Shown piece after piece: positions 21,988 to 23,902 of a stretch of DNA of 23,902 nucleotides. Made by a program: the position numbers and the translations under genes. The notes beneath the pieces were generated by a model. That model had not been told where the DNA came from. It worked only from the letters and a program-made list of their open reading frames with translations, and did not search any database. Numbering within the stretch: the stretch's first letter is position 1; each line of letters opens with the position of its first letter. Source of the stretch: a virus; the IMG/VR virus record IMGVR_UViG_3300031977_002582, positions 1 to 23,902 of that record. One strand, written 5' to 3'.

Positions 21988-23902
21988 AGTTACCCATCGG
22001 TCTGTATGCCTGAGTGTAATCCGAGTAATCTCTCGTCGAAGGCATCGAAGTAGAAATATTAGACACTGAAGTATTGTTGCTGGTGTTGATAGAGGGTGCC
22101 ATGATTGCTGTGCTATTTCCACCCTGCGATTCTTTCAATGCTTTGTTCTCTTCCATCAGTTGTTGATTTAGTACAAGATCATCACCTGCCTGTCCCATCT
22201 CCTGACCTGTGCCCACAATCTGCACTGGCATTGGTGAACTAGCAAAGTCGAATGCTTCTGCTTCACTCGTTGGGGTTGCTGGGGCAGGGGCAATGGCAGT
22301 TTGCATGTTGCCAGGATTCTTTGCTCTTCGATCCATTTCTGCTTCAACTGCTGCTTGAACCTGAGTATACCCTTTCCAATCTGCTGCGAATTGTGAGAGT
22401 TCTTCGTTACTGAGATCTTTTAACTTTTCAGCATCGACAGTAGTTCTTTCCTTGGTGTTGTAGTATGCTTCGTCGACAATCCCTGCCTTATCAGCAGCAT
22501 TCTTTCTTTCCTTCTTACTTTCAGAAGCAAGTGCCTTTCTTAACTTCTCGTCTTCTTCTGCTGCTTTCTTTGCTGCTTCTTCTTCTTTTTCTTCATCACT
22601 CTTCTTCCAGAACATTGCTTTGTTCTTGATAAATGTGATGACATCCTTAATGACATTGCCAATCCAGTTACCAGCATCCTTCAGGAAACCACCGATGTCG
22701 GGCATGTTGTCTTTGATTGCAGTGAAACTGAAAGTATTCGTAAAGAATTCAATAACAGAATCGAACACTCTCCTGATAGCAGACTTAACTCCATCCATCA
22801 CATCTGTGAAGATTGAACCTGAGTCTTCATCTGATTCTACATTTTCTTCTGCCTTATCTTTGGTGAAGAATGAAAGAATACTGCTAACTGCTGCTTTCAA
22901 CATATTGATTGGTGCTTGAACAATTGCCTTCACACCACCAAGAGGATCTTCTTTAAATCCTGTCCACCACTGACTGATTGTTTCACCAACTCCAGTATCA
23001 CTGCCTTCTCCTGTGAAGAATGAGAGGATACTATTGAATGCTCCCTTGATCATATTGATAGGAGTCATTGCGATTGCCATTACACCACCAATAGGATCTT
23101 CTTTGAATTTTGTCCACCACTTACTGATAGTCTCACCGATGCTGTCATCACCCGTGAAGAATCCAATAACACTATTGAATGCTCCTGTGATTGTAGTTAT
23201 GATAGAAGATCCGATATCAGTGAAGAACTTCTTAATACTTGTTAGAGCATTAGTGAAGATATCTGTGAATGCAGAATTTGTATCTTCTTCAGACTCATCC
23301 AAGTCAGATTCTTTCTTACTGAAAGTGAACCAACCCTTGATCTTTTTCCACATATCACTGAAGAAACCTGTGATTGCTTTTACCGTATCAGCAAAACTGA
23401 AGTTGTCCCACCACTCTCCGATAGACTTTGTCAGTTCTTTAAACTTGGTCGGGAAGTGTGTTATCCACTCCACCATTCCATCTATGAACTTAGTCCAGAT
23501 CTCTGTGAAATTGAACTTGTCTAGGAACTTAGAAACAACATTGTCTTCACCAAACACTTTCTTGAGCAACCAGCTGATGCCAGCTTTAATCGAGTCGATG
23601 AAATCGGTGAAGAACTTTCCGATGACTTTTGGTATGACAAAGATAAGACTCACAATCTTTTCTGACATGGACTTAGATTCGTCAGTGAAAACACTAAACG
23701 ATTCTTTCAATCCATCGAATATGAGCATAAGTGCGGTGATGGGAACAAATAATCTGCCGACTACCTTTCCTATGGTCTTGAAAATACTGAAAATTTTACC
23801 GAAAGCCTTTCCGAAGTTCCCCAAATATCGAGCAATCTTACCAATTGTCTTACCAGAGTTTTGAGCAGTCTTTGCGAAATTGGTTAAAAACTTTCCTATT
23901 GA
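21980..23902 (-). CDS. Tail tape-measure protein, gp29-like, 5' end outside window
   Basis: The frame is open to the window edge without a stop, so the real start lies beyond 23902; the TTG at 23824 is just an internal Leu codon. About 640 residues are visible. The first two thirds are amphipathic and hydrophobic segments rich in Phe, Ile, Trp and Gly (GKIFSIFKTIGKVVGRLF, GFFSDMWKKIKGWFTF), including a tandem 50-residue repeat. Then comes a highly charged helical region (EEKEEEAAKKAAEEDEKLRK) and a Ser/Asn/Thr-rich tail (INTSNNTSVSNISTSM) ending in YRPMGNSR. This composition, a possible membrane-inserting segment and the position upstream of gp48 fit a tape measure, which sets tail length and is ejected into the host. 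T4 gene 29 lies directly before 48. No sequence motif proves it, so the call rests on composition and synteny. Confidence 0.8.
   Translation of the reverse strand, partial: SIGKFLTNFAKTAQNSGKTIGKIARYLGNFGKAFGKIFSIFKTIGKVVGRLFVPITALMLIFDGLKESFSVFTDESKSMSEKIVSLIFVIPKVIGKFFTDFIDSIKAGISWLLKKVFGEDNVVSKFLDKFNFTEIWTKFIDGMVEWITHFPTKFKELTKSIGEWWDNFSFADTVKAITGFFSDMWKKIKGWFTFSKKESDLDESEEDTNSAFTDIFTNALTSIKKFFTDIGSSIITTITGAFNSVIGFFTGDDSIGETISKWWTKFKEDPIGGVMAIAMTPINMIKGAFNSILSFFTGEGSDTGVGETISQWWTGFKEDPLGGVKAIVQAPINMLKAAVSSILSFFTKDKAEENVESDEDSGSIFTDVMDGVKSAIRRVFDSVIEFFTNTFSFTAIKDNMPDIGGFLKDAGNWIGNVIKDVITFIKNKAMFWKKSDEEKEEEAAKKAAEEDEKLRKALASESKKERKNAADKAGIVDEAYYNTKERTTVDAEKLKDLSNEELSQFAADWKGYTQVQAAVEAEMDRRAKNPGNMQTAIAPAPATPTSEAEAFDFASSPMPVQIVGTGQEMGQAGDDLVLNQQLMEENKALKESQGGNSTAIMAPSINTSNNTSVSNISTSMPSTRDYSDYTQAYRPMGNSR
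22862..23137 (-). repeat. Tandem 150-base (50-residue) repeat in the tape-measure gene
   Basis: Two copies in direct tandem lie 150 bases apart: GETISKWWTKFKEDPIGGVM (from 23137) and GETISQWWTGFKEDPLGGVK (from 22987). Each is followed by a related helix (AMTPINMIKGAFNSILSFFTG versus QAPINMLKAAVSSILSFFTK style). The second copy stays recognisable to about 22862. A partial third copy of the helix part (ITGAFNSVIGFFTGDDS) precedes the first. Both DNA and protein are clearly similar, so the duplication is recent relative to the rest of the gene. Confidence 0.9.

Noticed and set aside
23822-23824. TTG at 23824 as the real start of the tape-measure gene
   Set aside because: The frame continues open for 26 more codons to the window edge with the same composition (GKFLTNFAKTAQNSGKTIGK), so the gene is simply truncated by the window.
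23013-23864. Plus-strand open frame of 283 codons opposite the tape-measure gene
   Set aside because: It is the mirror of a repetitive, low-complexity hydrophobic gene, lacks a ribosome site, and its translation is Leu/Ile/Ser/Pro-rich without known motifs. The minus-strand frame is longer and fits synteny.
1-23902. tRNA genes, CRISPR arrays, insertion sequences, attachment sites
   Set aside because: I looked for these and saw none. Nearly all bases are in structural genes, and the only clear repeats are the tape-measure duplication and the spike protein repeats.

Overview
The window is part of the structural-gene region of a T4-like (contractile-tailed) bacteriophage. It is almost entirely coding: 16 complete and 2 edge-truncated genes with no gene-free stretch over about 40 bases. 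All genes but one lie on the minus strand. Order and sequence match the T4 tail and baseplate set: tape measure, tail-tube cap gp48, wedge gp53, hub gp27, hub lysozyme gp5, wedge gp25, wedge gp6, a protein in the gp7 slot, and wedge gp8. The giant protein with a DUF4815-type N-terminus, the 'NDGTGDTLRDAAVKIND' protein and the small protein with a YPGFVKNPSTG motif are types I associate with marine T4-like phages, especially cyanophages. The host cannot be read from this window, because there are no tRNAs, photosynthesis genes or other host-linked genes.

Layout, read along the minus strand from 23902 to 1. (1) The end of a tape-measure-like protein, open at the window edge. (2) On the opposite strand, gp4, a PD-(D/E)XK-type head-completion protein, whose stop overlaps the tape-measure stop tail to tail. 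(3) A late-promoter motif, then a tightly packed operon: gp48, gp53, a gp27-like hub, gp5 (OB fold plus phage-tail-lysozyme domain), two unrecognised proteins (153 and 305 aa), an N-acetylmuramoyl-L-alanine amidase-type protein, and a 796-aa beta-helix spike protein. (4) A second late-promoter motif, then gp25, gp6 and the gp7-slot protein. (5) A third late-promoter motif, then a 165-aa structural protein, gp8, the 1845-aa DUF4815-type protein, a 76-aa coiled-coil protein and the first 19 codons of another gene.

The three promoter motifs are identical 10-mers, GTATAAATAG, the T4-type late -10 element, and each sits 26 to 32 bases upstream of a start codon. Within the units most genes touch or overlap (ATGA, GTGA or TAATG junctions), which suggests translational coupling and a fixed ratio of baseplate parts.

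The most interesting region is the cell-puncturing module (12405-19705). T4 makes lysozyme and needle as one polypeptide (gp5) and cuts it during maturation. Here the OB-lysozyme part and the beta-helix needle are separate genes with three genes between them. One of those three is a second peptidoglycan hydrolase with an intact zinc-ligand set (H221, H327, D336). The lysozyme domain, in contrast, has Ile where the family's ESGL glutamate is expected. The spike carries about 480 extra residues after its beta-helix. Together these suggest a re-engineered hub in which cell-wall cutting may have passed from the muramidase to the amidase. That last step is inference.
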